Assembly (NCBI GenBank): GCA_020161135.1
Contig: JAIUOB010000001.1
Location: 372,001-436,000 of the forward strand
Length of the DNA: 64,000 bases
Direction of reading: 5' to 3'
Source of the DNA: Gemmatimonadota bacterium
GTDB lineage: Bacteria > Gemmatimonadota > Gemmatimonadetes > Gemmatimonadales > Gemmatimonadaceae
Position numbers and translations under genes: made by a program. Each line of letters starts with the position of its first letter. Positions within the stretch are counted from its first letter, which is position 1. A model generated the notes under the pieces. The model did no database searches. It saw nothing but the letters and a program-made list of their open reading frames with translations, and had not been told where the DNA came from. Below, piece by piece: positions 1-8,900 of the stretch.

Positions 1-412
1 AGACGTGCCAGCGTGTTTCGCCTGCCTTGAGTGGGCGTCGCTCGTTCACCATGGCTTCGGCGTCGGTGTTGAGCATGGGAGGACCAAACACGTTGAACAG
101 GCAGTCGGCCTGCTCCATGCGGAAGCGCAGGCTCGCTTCGTTCGGCGCGTCCTTCGGGTCGGGTGTGCGCGTCCACCCTGCGGCACGCACCGCCTCGTAG
201 AACGCCACAGCCTGTGGCTGCACGCCGCGTGTGGTGCCGCCGGCGGCGGTGATCTTGCACCCGGCAAGACGCTTCTTCGTGCGCCAGTCGTCGATCGTGT
301 CGGGCTCGACGACGGCCACCAACTGTTGCGACTCGCGCAGGAATCGCTCAGCCGCCGTGCACAGGGGATGTACCGGCGGTTGCCACAGGAGGGCGAGCAG
401 CAGCGGTGTCAT
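1..412 (-). CDS. Small secreted protein of unknown function (C-terminus beyond the left edge)
   Basis: The reverse strand has an open frame starting at ATG 412 and running off the left edge, with 137 codons visible. The N-terminus is hydrophobic (MTPLLLALLWQPP), which suggests export. The body has four Cys (about residues 18, 52, 104 and none close enough for CxxCH) and polar stretches such as FYEAVRAAGW and FRMEQADCLFNVFG. No family was recognised. It lies 108 bp downstream of another small secreted protein on the same strand. This frame was chosen over the overlapping forward frame because its composition is protein-like, whereas the forward frame is Arg/Gly/His-rich low-complexity sequence typical of a shadow. 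Confidence 0.55.
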   Translation of the reverse strand, partial: MTPLLLALLWQPPVHPLCTAAERFLRESQQLVAVVEPDTIDDWRTKKRLAGCKITAAGGTTRGVQPQAVAFYEAVRAAGWTRTPDPKDAPNEASLRFRMEQADCLFNVFGPPMLNTDAEAMVNERRPLKAGETRWHV

Positions 413-520
413 GCAGGGAAACCTGCCAACCCGCGCCACTGCCCGCCACTCCAAAGTGCTGCGCCCTGAATCCTCCTTCCTGCTCCCTGCTTCCTCACCG
501 CAGTTCCCTACCGCATCACC

Positions 521-1123
521 CTACCGCCGTCCGCGCGGCACACCCCGTCCCGCATTCACGATGATCGGTACCCCCACATAGCCGCGGTAGAACGGTGACC
601 CCCAGCCGAGTGCGCCGTAGCCGTAGCCGAAGCCCGGGCCATAGAGTCCGTAGAACCACGGGTCGAAGTAGGGGTAGTTCGCGTAGCGCGCGCGCTTGTC
701 GTCGGTGTTGGTGTGCACCTCGAGCGGCGCGACGGCCACGGCGGCGTTCCCCTGCACCTCCTTGCAGTTCCGCTTCTCGCGCTCGGCCTTCGCGACGAGT
801 TTGTCGTCCACCCAGAGTTCGACGTCCTCCTTCGACTTCGACGTGAATTCCACCTGTTCGTGCGCCGCGAGCGCGATGTTGGTGCGTTCGCCGCTCTTCA
901 CGACACTCACCGCGGCGTTCACGGCGTTCGCGCCGTCGTTGCGCAGGATGAAGCGATCGTCGCACAACTGACCGAATGTGAGCCGCGCAACATCCGCGAC
1001 CGCGCTGCGGGTGACTTCGCTGATCTGGGCGCCGGCGGGCGCCGCGTGCCACAGCAGGGCGCCAGCGGCCACTGCCGCGCGCACGAGCCGGGCACTTCCC
1101 CGGGTGTCTGCCATGCGGGACAT
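521..1123 (-). CDS. Secreted protein with Gly/Tyr-rich C-terminus, unknown function
   Basis: 200 residues. A Sec-type signal peptide ends near residue 33 (APAGAQ). The start at 1123 is preceded by AGGAG seven bases upstream; a second Met at residue 4 is possible. The central part (residues 40-140) reads like a beta-rich domain with FILRNDGANAVNAAVSVV and a VEFTSKSKEDVELWVDDKLVAKAE segment. Residues 160-200 are rich in Gly, Tyr, Phe and Pro (GFGYGYGALGWG), like many surface-exposed or envelope proteins. No enzyme motif is visible. It is transcribed leftward, away from the dienelactone hydrolase-like gene. Probably a periplasmic or outer-membrane-associated protein; function unknown. Confidence 0.7.
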   Translation of the reverse strand: MSRMADTRGSARLVRAAVAAGALLWHAAPAGAQISEVTRSAVADVARLTFGQLCDDRFILRNDGANAVNAAVSVVKSGERTNIALAAHEQVEFTSKSKEDVELWVDDKLVAKAEREKRNCKEVQGNAAVAVAPLEVHTNTDDKRARYANYPYFDPWFYGLYGPGFGYGYGALGWGSPFYRGYVGVPIIVNAGRGVPRGRR

Positions 1124-1338
1124 GGCTCTCTCCTGCCTGCCAGTGCAGGCCTTGGTGGTGCAGGCGTCGCGCCGTGTGCGCGCCGTCCGTCACTGCAGTG
1201 ACACGCAGCGCAACGGCGCACCCCATCTGTGCGTAGCGGAGCGGAGCCGCGCAGGAGGCACCGGCAACAGTAGATTCCGCCGCGACCCCTGCCGTTCGAG
1301 TCGTTCCGCCCCCGTCGTTTCCCTGCACGGAGTACGCG

Positions 1339-2442
1339 ATGATGCTGCGACGTCTGTCCCTTCCCCTGGTGTTCCTGGCCGGCGCCTGCACACTGCAGCG
1401 CTCCACCCCCGGCGGCACGCCGGTGACGCACAGCGAGCCTGCGGCCACAGCGAGCAGCGCGCCCGGTGCGACCACGCGCGGACCGTCGGCCGATGATCAC
1501 ATGGCGCACATGGCCGCGGCTGATCTCGCCGCGCCCGTGCCCGGCGGTGTGTTCCGGCAGGATCTCAGCATTCCCGCGAGCAACAACGGCGCGCCCGAAC
1601 GCCTCAAGGCCAGCAACCGGCATTCGGAGTGGGTGAAGATCGCCTCCGCGCCGGGCGCCACCGACTCCATCATGGCGTGGGTCGTGTATCCGTACAGCAA
1701 GACCTCGACGCAGAAGGCCCCGGTGGTCGTCGTCGTGCACGAGATCTTCGGCCTCTCGACGTGGGTGCGCGGCGTGGCCGACCAGGCGGCGGCCGACGGC
1801 TTCATCGCGATCGCGCCGGACTTCCTGTCGCGTGTGCGCGGCGGGCCGAGCAGCGAGGAGCTCTCGAGCGCCGATGCGCGCCGACTCATCGCCGGCGTGA
1901 ATGCGGCGGAGAAGAACGCGGTGATCAACGCGGCGGCCAACTACGCGATGATGCTGCCGAACGCGACGCAGAAGTACGCCGTGATCGGCTACTGCTGGGG
2001 CGGCACTGCGGTGTGGGGACACGCGGTCAACGGAGGCGTGAAGGGCTTCTCCGGTGGCGTCGCGTTCTACGGGGCGCCGTACACGAAGGCGGGTACCCCG
2101 GCGACGGCCACGACGCCCGCCGTGCCCGCGACGGTCGACGCCGACTCGCTGGCGAAGATCAAGGCGCCGGTCATGCTCCTCAACGGCAGCGGCGACGCGC
2201 GCATCGGCGCGCTCATGCCGGCCATCGAGAGCACCATGAAGCAACTCGGCAAGACGTACACCGGCGTCAACTACGAAGGTGCCATCCACGGCTTCCTGCG
2301 CGCACAGGCCGATCCGATCACGCCGCGCGACACGACCGCCGCCGAGGCGGCACGCGTGGTCAACGAACCCGCCGCGAACCTCAAGGCCGCGAAGGACGGG
2401 TGGCCGAAGACGATTGCGTTCCTGCGGCAGGTGCTGAAGTAA
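1339..2442 (+). CDS. Dienelactone hydrolase family protein, exported (probable lipoprotein)
   Basis: 367 residues with an alpha/beta-hydrolase fold of the dienelactone hydrolase type. The N-terminus (MMLRRLSLPLVFLAGAC) is a signal peptide with a lipobox-like end at Cys17. The conserved HEIFGL motif is at residues 134-139, the nucleophile is Cys219 in GYCWGG, and Asp286 (NGSGDARIG) and His317 (AIHGFL) complete a Cys-Asp-His triad. The family hydrolyses lactone or ester bonds; the substrate here is unknown. Residues 18-75 form a low-complexity, His/Met-containing linker before the catalytic domain. The ATG at 1339 has GGAG about eight bases upstream. It converges on the Lrp gene with a 5 bp gap. 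Confidence 0.9.
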   Translation: MMLRRLSLPLVFLAGACTLQRSTPGGTPVTHSEPAATASSAPGATTRGPSADDHMAHMAAADLAAPVPGGVFRQDLSIPASNNGAPERLKASNRHSEWVKIASAPGATDSIMAWVVYPYSKTSTQKAPVVVVVHEIFGLSTWVRGVADQAAADGFIAIAPDFLSRVRGGPSSEELSSADARRLIAGVNAAEKNAVINAAANYAMMLPNATQKYAVIGYCWGGTAVWGHAVNGGVKGFSGGVAFYGAPYTKAGTPATATTPAVPATVDADSLAKIKAPVMLLNGSGDARIGALMPAIESTMKQLGKTYTGVNYEGAIHGFLRAQADPITPRDTTAAEAARVVNEPAANLKAAKDGWPKTIAFLRQVLK

Positions 2443-2447
2443 GGCGC

Positions 2448-2864
2448 CTACTTGTGGGTGCTGAGCAGCAGGCTGGTCTCGCTCTGCGCCACACCCTTCA
2501 CCTTGCCCACCTGCCGGAGTACATCGTCGAACTCCGGCAGGGTGTCGGTCGCAATCTCGGCGACGATGTCCCAATGCCCGTTGGTGGTGTGCAGCGCGCG
2601 CACCGCCGGAATGCCGCGCACCGCCGTGAGCACCATGTCGGCGTCGCCCTCGGTGCGGATCATCATGATGGCCCGCACGCGATGTGACTCGGCGTCGGCT
2701 GCCGTCCGCACCGTGAACCCCAGCAGCGCGCCGGTGGCCACCAGCCGGTCGATGCGATTCTGCACCGTGCCGCGCGAAACGCGTAGCTGCTTGGCGAGGG
2801 TCGCGACCGGCGTACGGGCATTCTCCCGCAGCAGGGCCACCAGCCGGGTGTCGAGGGCGTCCAT
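2448..2864 (-). CDS. Lrp/AsnC-family transcriptional regulator
   Basis: 138 residues, the normal size for the family. Residues 1-60 form the winged helix-turn-helix (VATLAKQLRVSRGTVQNRID) and residues 65-138 the RAM ligand-binding domain (VRAIMMIRTEGDADMV, GHWDIVAEIATDTLPEFDDVLRQV). It is divergent from arginase and ornithine aminotransferase with about 100 bp between the starts, the classic arrangement for a local activator or repressor that senses an amino acid. The likely effector is arginine or ornithine; this is inferred from context only. The C-terminal half lies only 5 bp from the end of the convergent hydrolase gene. Confidence 0.93.
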   Translation of the reverse strand: MDALDTRLVALLRENARTPVATLAKQLRVSRGTVQNRIDRLVATGALLGFTVRTAADAESHRVRAIMMIRTEGDADMVLTAVRGIPAVRALHTTNGHWDIVAEIATDTLPEFDDVLRQVGKVKGVAQSETSLLLSTHK

Positions 2865-2968
2865 GTACGCATAATGTCACTCATATTGTTCAAATAGCCA
2901 TATTGGGACGCATTTCTGTGCATTGATTGTGCTTGTTGCTGACATGGCTCCCGGGGCATCGTGCATCC
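2865..2968. promoter_or_regulatory. Divergent promoter/operator region between lrp-type gene and rocF
   Basis: This 104 bp stretch is clearly AT-richer than its surroundings. It contains a direct repeat CATATTG at 2882-2888 and 2899-2905, 17 bp apart, plus the AT-rich core TGTTCAAATAG between them. Lrp-type proteins bind phased, degenerate AT-rich sites, so this is the expected operator. No confident -10/-35 pair could be assigned. Confidence 0.5.
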
Positions 2969-3970
2969 ATGCCCAACGCGCCCGTCGACGCCCCGTCCGA
3001 GACAGACCTCCCCCGCGCCGTTCGTCTGATCGGCGTGCCCATGGACCTGGGCGCCAGCCGCCGCGGCGTCGACATGGGCCCCTCCGCCGTCCGATTGGCC
3101 GGTCTGGTGGCGCGCCTCCGCGCCCTGGGGCTCACCGTGGTCGACGACGGCAACGTCACCGTCCCCGATCGCGGCGCACTGGGCGACGACCCGGACGAGC
3201 GACTCCAGGCCATCACCGCCGTCTGCGCCGTGCTCGCCCAGCGCACCGCCGCGGCCGTCACGCGCGGCGAGATCCCGCTGGTGCTGGGTGGCGACCACTC
3301 CCTGGCCATGGGCAGCGTCGCGGGCACCGCCGCCGCGCTGCACGCCACGACACCGGCCGCCGGACTGCACACGTCCGGCCCGCACGGCGGGGTGGGCGCC
3401 CGCGTGGGGCTGCTCTGGCTCGACGCCCATGCCGACATCAACACCCCCGAGTCGAGCCTCAGCGGCAACGTGCACGGCATGCCCATGGCGCATCTGCTGG
3501 GCTACGGCGACGCGCGCCTCTCGCAGCTCGCCTCGAGCGCCGGCGCGCTCTTCCCCACCATCCTGCCGCAGCACGCGGTGTACGTGGGGCTGCGCGACCT
3601 CGACGACGCCGAGAAGCACATCGTGCGCGAACTCGGCATTCGCGCGTTCACCATGCGCGACATCGACGAACGGGGCCTGCGCGCCGTGATGGACGACGCC
3701 ATGACGATCGCGTCCACCGGCACGGCCGGCGTGCACGTCTCGTGCGATCTCGACTGGATCGACCCGCGCGAAGCACCGGGTGTGGGCACACCGGTGCGCG
3801 GCGGCGCCACGCTGCGCGAGGCGCACCTCGCGATGGAGATCATACACGACAGCGGCGCACTGCGCGCCATGGATCTCGTCGAGGTCAACCCAATCCTCGA
3901 CCATCGCAACACCACCGCCGAACTCGCCGCCGACCTCGTCGCGAGCGCCTTCGGCCGACGGATCCTCTGA
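2969..3970 (+). CDS. rocF: Arginase
   Basis: 333 residues from the ATG at 2969; upstream in-frame codons give a non-family extension and were rejected. All manganese-binding signatures of the ureohydrolase family are present: GGDHS (His110), DAHAD (Asp152, His154, Asp156) and CDLDWID (Asp260, Asp262). GVPMDLGASRRGVDMGPSAVR at the N-terminus is typical of arginases rather than agmatinases. The enzyme hydrolyses L-arginine to ornithine and urea. A Gly/His-rich insertion lies at about residues 125-145. Its TGA overlaps the ATG of the ornithine aminotransferase gene (ATGA), so the two are translationally coupled. The product feeds directly to that enzyme. Regulation is probably by the divergent Lrp-type protein. 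Confidence 0.95.
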   Translation: MPNAPVDAPSETDLPRAVRLIGVPMDLGASRRGVDMGPSAVRLAGLVARLRALGLTVVDDGNVTVPDRGALGDDPDERLQAITAVCAVLAQRTAAAVTRGEIPLVLGGDHSLAMGSVAGTAAALHATTPAAGLHTSGPHGGVGARVGLLWLDAHADINTPESSLSGNVHGMPMAHLLGYGDARLSQLASSAGALFPTILPQHAVYVGLRDLDDAEKHIVRELGIRAFTMRDIDERGLRAVMDDAMTIASTGTAGVHVSCDLDWIDPREAPGVGTPVRGGATLREAHLAMEIIHDSGALRAMDLVEVNPILDHRNTTAELAADLVASAFGRRIL

Positions 3971-5217
3971 TGACGACCACCACGAACACGATGCCCCACA
4001 CCATGTCGCACACCCGGTCGCACACCCGCACCGACGCGTTCATCGCGCAGGAAGAGGCGTTCGGCGCGCACAACTATCGCCCGCTCGACCTCGTGGTGGC
4101 CGAGGCGCAGGGCGTGTGGGTCACCGACGTCGAGGGGAAGCGGTACCTCGACTGCCTGAGCGCGTACTCGGCTGTCAACCAGGGGCACGCGCATCCGCGG
4201 CTCGTCGCGGCGCTCACCGCGCAGGCGCAGCGCGTCACGCTCACCTCGCGTGCCTTCCGCAACGATCAGTTGGGGCCCTTCAGCGAGGCGCTCGCACGCT
4301 TCTGCGGCATGGAGGCGGTGCTGCCCATGAACACCGGCGCCGAGGCGGTGGAGACCGCCATCAAGCTCGCGCGCCGCTGGGCCTATCGCGTGAAGGGCGT
4401 GGCCGATGGGGAGGCCGAGATCATCGCCTTCACCAACAACTTCCACGGCCGCACGACGACGCTCGTGGGCTTCTCCAGCGAGCCGTCCTATCGCGCGCAC
4501 TTCGGTCCGTTCGCGCCGGGCTTCCGCCTGGTGCCGTTCGGCGACATCGCCGCCGTGCGGGCGGCCATGACGTCACGCACCGCAGCGGTGCTCATCGAGC
4601 CCGTGCAGTGCGAAGCGGGCGTCCTCTTCCCACCCGACGGCTTCCTGCGCGAGCTGGCCGCGCTGTGCGCACGCGAGGCGGTGCTGCTCATCGCTGACGA
4701 GATCCAGACGGGGCTCGGCCGCACCGGTGCGAAGTTCGCCTGCGACCACGAGGGCGTAACGCCCGACGTGTACGTGCTGGGCAAGGCGCTGTCGGGCGGC
4801 ATGTATCCCGTGTCGGCCGTCGTGTCGTCGCGCGCGCTGCTCGACCTCTTCGAGCCCGGCTCGCATGGCAGCACGTACGGCGGCAATCCGCTGGGGTGCG
4901 CGGTGGCACGTGAGGCGCTGGCCGTGCTCGAGGACGAACAGCTCGTCGAGCGTTCGCGGGCGCAGGGCGCCGAACTGTTGCGTGCGCTGCAGGCGCTGCG
5001 GCACCCCGCCATCAAGGCGGTGCGTGGTCGTGGCCTGCTGTGCGCGATCGAGCTGCATGAACCGGCGCGCCCGTGGTGCGAAGCGCTCATGGCGCGCGGG
5101 GTGCTGTGCAAGGAGACGCACGGCACGGTGATTCGCCTGGCGCCGCCGCTGGTGATTGGCGACGCCGAGTTGGCGGTGTGCGTGGAGGCGTTGGAGGCGG
5201 TGTTCGGCGGCGCGTGA
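3970..5217 (+). CDS. rocD: Ornithine aminotransferase
   Basis: 415 residues, class III PLP-dependent aminotransferase. Visible landmarks are YLDCLSAYSAVNQGHAHPR near residue 60, NTGAEAVETAIKLARRW (121-137), NNFHGRT (156-162), the DEIQTGLGRTG cofactor segment (243-253) and Schiff-base Lys272 in VLGKALSGGMYP. The pattern is that of ornithine-oxo-acid transaminase, converting ornithine to glutamate-5-semialdehyde. The first 20 residues are a low-complexity Thr/His/Met/Ser tail (THTMSHTRSHTR) outside the fold. The start ATG overlaps the arginase stop. Together the pair forms a compact arginine catabolic operon. The gene ends 9 bp before the convergent SRPBCC gene. Confidence 0.95.
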   Translation: MTTTTNTMPHTMSHTRSHTRTDAFIAQEEAFGAHNYRPLDLVVAEAQGVWVTDVEGKRYLDCLSAYSAVNQGHAHPRLVAALTAQAQRVTLTSRAFRNDQLGPFSEALARFCGMEAVLPMNTGAEAVETAIKLARRWAYRVKGVADGEAEIIAFTNNFHGRTTTLVGFSSEPSYRAHFGPFAPGFRLVPFGDIAAVRAAMTSRTAAVLIEPVQCEAGVLFPPDGFLRELAALCAREAVLLIADEIQTGLGRTGAKFACDHEGVTPDVYVLGKALSGGMYPVSAVVSSRALLDLFEPGSHGSTYGGNPLGCAVAREALAVLEDEQLVERSRAQGAELLRALQALRHPAIKAVRGRGLLCAIELHEPARPWCEALMARGVLCKETHGTVIRLAPPLVIGDAELAVCVEALEAVFGGA

Positions 5218-5226
5218 CGAGGGGGG

Positions 5227-5730
5227 CTACGCGCTCAGCTCCGCCGCGTACGCCTCGAGCTGCGTGATGCAGGTGTTCCACCCGTCGAAGAATCCCATCT
5301 CCTCATGCTGCCGGCGCACGGCCGCATTGGGGTGGAGCACGCGCGCGGTGTAGTGCGTGCCGCCATCGGGTGCGTCGGCCAGCGTGATGTACGCCGTCAG
5401 CGGCATCCACGGAGCGTCGGCCGGACGCCACTCGTCGACCAGTGCCAGCGTCCACACGAGTCGTTCACCCTCGACGATCTCGAGGAACGCACCAGGGTTG
5501 TCGCTCATGCCGCCGTCGGGGCCACGCAGGATGGTGTGAAACGCGCCGCCCGGGCGCAGGTCGAAGGCGCGCACCTCGGTGGTCCACGGCGTCGGGCACC
5601 ACCACTCCCGGAGATGCACCGGATCGGTCCACGCCTTCCACACCAGCGCACGCGGCGCGCGAATGGTGCGCGTGATGATGAGCGCGACGTCGTCGGCGGC
5701 GGGCGATGTGTGCGGCACTTCAGCGGGCAT
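5227..5730 (-). CDS. SRPBCC (AHSA1-like) domain protein
   Basis: 167 residues from ATG 5730, which is preceded by GGAG; an upstream in-frame Met gives a low-complexity extension and was rejected. The protein begins a START-like cavity fold with ITRTIRAPRALVWKAWTDPVHLREWWCP, the usual opening of the Activator of Hsp90 ATPase homologue 1-like (AHSA1/CalC) family, and ends with QHEEMGFFDGWNTCITQLEAYAAEL, its typical C-terminal helix. Such cytoplasmic proteins bind small hydrophobic ligands; most are functionally uncharacterised. It is transcribed alone. Confidence 0.88.
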   Translation of the reverse strand: MPAEVPHTSPAADDVALIITRTIRAPRALVWKAWTDPVHLREWWCPTPWTTEVRAFDLRPGGAFHTILRGPDGGMSDNPGAFLEIVEGERLVWTLALVDEWRPADAPWMPLTAYITLADAPDGGTHYTARVLHPNAAVRRQHEEMGFFDGWNTCITQLEAYAAELSA

Positions 5731-5807
5731 GACGGGACTCCGTGCGATGAAGGGATTCGGCGGCGTGATGCAAGCGCGTGGGTGTCTCGTGTACGGTGCG
5801 TGACGTG

Positions 5808-5864
5808 TACCGGGAGCCCAGTGACGGGAGCCGTACAACGGGAGCGCGACGGCGGGACGACGGA
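5808..5864. repeat. GC-rich intergenic repeat (CGGGAGC family), copy A
   Basis: The gap upstream of the TonB-dependent receptor carries CGGGAGCC, ACGGGAGCC and ACGGGAGCGCGACGGCGGGA units in a row, separated by short spacers. The same words recur in the gaps near 9.8, 11.3, 20.4 and 41.4 kb. It is non-coding by position. Confidence 0.6.
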
Positions 5865-5963
5865 TAGTACGCGCGCGACGAGCGGTGCGTGTCGAATGGT
5901 GCCAACCGCCTCGCGACGCCCCGGTCCACGCAACGCTTCCGCGTGTCGTGCTGTCACAGGGCC

Positions 5964-8900
5964 ATGCGCAAATTCTCCCGCTCCGTGGCCGTCGGCGTTG
6001 CGCTCGCGGCCCTCTGCCCTGTTGTCTCCCTCGCGGCGCAGCAGCCGCCCGCGACCACGCCCCCCGCGACCACGGTGCCCGCGACAGCGGTACCCGCAGG
6101 TCCGCCGGAGACGCTCCGGGGACGCGTGACGTCGGATAGCGGCAAGATCGTCACCGGTGCCACCGTGTACATCACACGTGGTCCCGATCGACTTGTGCAG
6201 CAGGCGGTGACGAACGACAGTGGTCGATACGCCGTCACCTTCAATCCCGGGACGGGCGACTACCTCGTGGCGGTGCAGGCCACGGGGCTGCGCGGCGCAC
6301 GACGCCGCGTGACACGCGTGGCCGACGAACGCGAGTTCACGGTCGACTTCGTCCTCGCGAGCGACATTGCCACGCTCGACGCGGTCAAGGTGCAGGCCTC
6401 GGTACCGGTGCGCGCCAGCACGGGCGTCAACGCCAGCACCCAGGAGACGGGCTCGAGTGAGCGGTGGCGCGAAGGCGTCGCGTCGGCCATTCCGCCCAGC
6501 GTCGCGGGGGACATCAACACCACCGTCTCGACGATTCCGGGCATGACCACGGGGCCCGGCGGCCCCACCATGCTGGGCGCGTCCTCCTCGAGCAACCTCA
6601 CGACGCTCAACGGCATGGCGATGGGCGCCGCGAGTGTACCGCGCGCGGCGCGCGTCGAGACCCGCGTGACGGGTGCCACCTACGACGCCACCCGCGGCGG
6701 CTTCTCGGGAGCCAACATCGACCTCCGCCTCTCGCCGGGGTCGCGCGACTTCCAGAATCGCTCGGTGTTCTTCACGGGCGATGCCCCCGCACTGCAGGCC
6801 ACGGACGCCATCGGGCGCGCGCTGGGACGCACCACCACCATGTGGCGCGCATCGGGGGGCATGGATGGGGAGCTGGTGCGCGGCGCGCTCACGTACAACG
6901 TGGCCGTCGACGGCTCGCGCACGACGCGCCCGCTCAACGACCTCACCGGCGCCAACCCGCTGGCGTACACCCTCGCCGGCGTCTCGCTCGATTCGGTGCA
7001 ACGCGCACGCGCCATCGCCCAGCGCGCGGGGCTGCCACTCACCGTGAGCGGCCTGCCCACCGACGTCCGCCGCGATGCGCTGAGTGTGCTCGCGCGCTTC
7101 GACGACACACGCGACACCGCGTCGTCGCGATCGCTCACCATGTACCTCTCCGACACGCGCGGCGACCACGAGGGGACGGGCGCGCTCACCGCCCCCAGCG
7201 CCGGCACCGCCCGCGACGAGCGCGCCGCTGGCGCGATGCTCATGCTTGGCAAGTGGTCGGGCCCCGGCTTCAGCACGTACCTCGTGACGCGCTTCAACGC
7301 GTCGCTCACCAGCACCACGGCCGAGCCGTATCTCGATCGGTCGGCGGTCGATGTGCTGGTGCGCAACACCGCCGACGCCACCGCCCTCGACGCGGGCGTC
7401 ACCAGTCTCTCGGTGGGCGGACGTGGCCAGGGTGCACTCGGCACGCGACGCTGGACCGGTGAGGCCAACCACGAATACCTGCGCAACATCAGCGGGCGCC
7501 GGCACCAACTCCGCGCCATTGCGTGGGGACGCGTGGACGGGCTCGATGCCGATGGCGGCAACAACGCCTTCGGGCGCTGGTCGTTCGCGTCGCTCGCCGA
7601 CCTCGAGGCGGGGCGCCCGTCGTCGTTTGCCCGCACGATCGTCGACCCGGGGCGCGAGGGGCGCGCATGGAACAGCGCCGTCGCCGCGTCGCACACCTGG
7701 AACCCGAGCCGCTTCGTCTCCCTCATCTACGGCGCACGCATCGAGGGGAATGGCTTCCTCGACGCCCCGGCCGAGAACCCGGCGCTCGCACAGTCGCTCG
7801 GCGTGCACACGGGCGGGGTGTCGCCGCGCGTGCATGTGAGCCCGCGCGTGGGGTTCACCTACTACTTCAATCGCGGCGCGCGCAACGGGAACGGATCGTC
7901 GTTCAACAACTACGGCACCTGGTTCCGCTACCCCACGGGTGTGCTGCGCGGCGGCATCGGGGAGTTCCGCGACCTGTGGCGCCCGGACATCGTCGCCGAC
8001 GCCGCGTCGCGCACCGGGCTCGCCGGCAGCACGCTTTCGCTGTCGTGTGTGGGCAGCGCGGTGCCGATGACCGACTGGGTGAGCGGCGCGACGCCGTCGC
8101 AGTGCGCCGACGGCAGCGGTGCGCTGGCCGAACGCGCGCCGTCGGTCACGCTGCTCGACCGTCGCTGGGATGCGCCGCGCAGTTGGCGCGCCAACCTCGA
8201 CTTCAACACCACGCGCTGGGCGTTCATGCTGCGCCTTTCGGCGCTCGGCACCTACGATCTCAACCAACCGTCCATCGTCGACCGGAACTTCGCCGGCGCG
8301 TCGCGCTTCACGCTGGCCGACGAAGGCGGGCGTCCGGTGTTCGTATCGCCCGCGGCGATCGATACGCGCTCCGGCTTCCTGTCGGCGGCCGAGTCACGGC
8401 GCGATGCCGGGTACGGGCGCGTGACGCAGTTGCGCAGCGACCTGCGCGGCCGCGGCGGCCAGCTCACGGTCAACTTCGGCATGGATCGCTTCAACAGCCG
8501 CTGGAACGGCTGGCCGTTCCTGCAGGCCAACTACACGCTGCAGCGCATCGACCGGCAGGCCCGCGGCTTCGATGGCGCAGCGCTCGGCGATCCGTCGCTG
8601 GTGGAGTGGGCGCCGGCCGCGAGCGACGCCCGGCATGTGTGGATCCTGCAGGCGGGGCACAGCGGCAAGCTGGGCACGCTGTCGGTGTTCTCGCGCTTCC
8701 AGTCGGGGCTCCCCTTCACGCCGCTCGTACAGGGGGACGTGAACGGCGACGGCCGTGGTGGCGACCGCGCGTGGGTGACGGCCCCGGCGCAGGTGAGCGA
8801 CCCGCGCCTCGCCAGCGGCCTGCGCGCCATCGAGACGTCGGGGAGCACCATCGCGCGCGACTGTCTCGCGGCCTCCATCGCGCGCCCGGGCGCCCGCAAC

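Noticed and set aside
919..2880. Long reverse open frame across the hydrolase and lrp genes
   Set aside because: High-GC shadow; it contradicts the well-supported dienelactone hydrolase and Lrp frames.
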